Source of the DNA: Deinococcus sp.
Lineage (GTDB): Bacteria; Deinococcota; Deinococci; Deinococcales; Thermaceae
DNA length: 5,488 nt
Reading direction: 5' to 3'
Assembly: GCA_023382135.1 (NCBI GenBank)
Contig: JAMCQK010000217.1
Location: forward strand, 1-5,488
Part shown: positions 5,426 through 5,488 of the stretch, piece after piece
How positions within the stretch are numbered: position 1 is the first letter of the stretch
Layout: every line of letters begins with the position of its first letter
Position numbers and translations under genes: made by a program
Notes under the pieces: generated by a model
The model's input: the letters and a program-made list of their open reading frames with translations, nothing else
The model's database searches: none
Told to the model about the DNA's origin: nothing

Positions 5426-5488
5426 TAGCTAACATCCGCGTTGTTCGGGGAGCTAGTAGCAGGATGCGCCTCGCGCACCGCTCTGCTC
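5426..5488. other. Tail after mrr, no gene recognised
   Basis: These 63 bases hold TAGCT and AGCTA as weak inverted arms with a 20-base loop, and one CCGCGTTG word that also occurs upstream of mrr. No poly-T terminator, ORF or RNA gene is recognisable. Any gene beyond lies outside the window. Confidence 0.5.

Overview
The window looks like chromosomal DNA of a moderately GC-rich bacterium of the Thermus/Meiothermus group (Deinococcota). This rests on three things: the close resemblance of the ligase to the long-chain acyl-CoA synthetase of Thermus thermophilus as I remember it, strong GGAGG-type ribosome binding sites, and many CTCGAG words (11 copies in the first 4314 bases). Genus-level placement is inference from a reading by eye; no search was run.

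Layout. Positions 1-2541 hold three minus-strand fatty-acid degradation genes that read as one operon in the order acyl-CoA dehydrogenase (1399-2541), thiolase (190-1344) and the first 60 codons of an SDR-type 3-hydroxyacyl-CoA dehydrogenase (1-180, cut by the window edge). A 159-base divergent intergenic region (2542-2700) separates them from a plus-strand long-chain fatty-acid--CoA ligase (2701-4314). A 202-base gap with hairpins and repeated words (4315-4516) follows. Then comes a plus-strand Mrr-type restriction endonuclease (4517-5425) and a 63-base tail with no recognisable gene.

The fatty-acid genes fit one pathway: the ligase activates the acid to acyl-CoA, the dehydrogenase makes the enoyl-CoA, the SDR oxidises the 3-hydroxyacyl-CoA, and the thiolase cleaves off acetyl-CoA. 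Enoyl-CoA hydratase is not in the window. The mrr gene has nothing to do with this pathway. It is visibly poorer in GC (about 45-53% in three hand-counted 60-base lines, against 62-67% in two lines of the ligase), contains no CTCGAG, and looks like a horizontally acquired solitary defence gene beside a core metabolic locus.

No clearly new biological system is visible. The points most worth a second look are the mrr insertion and its odd upstream DNA (an imperfect palindrome and a repeated pair of words), and an eight-A slippery tract near the start of the thiolase gene.
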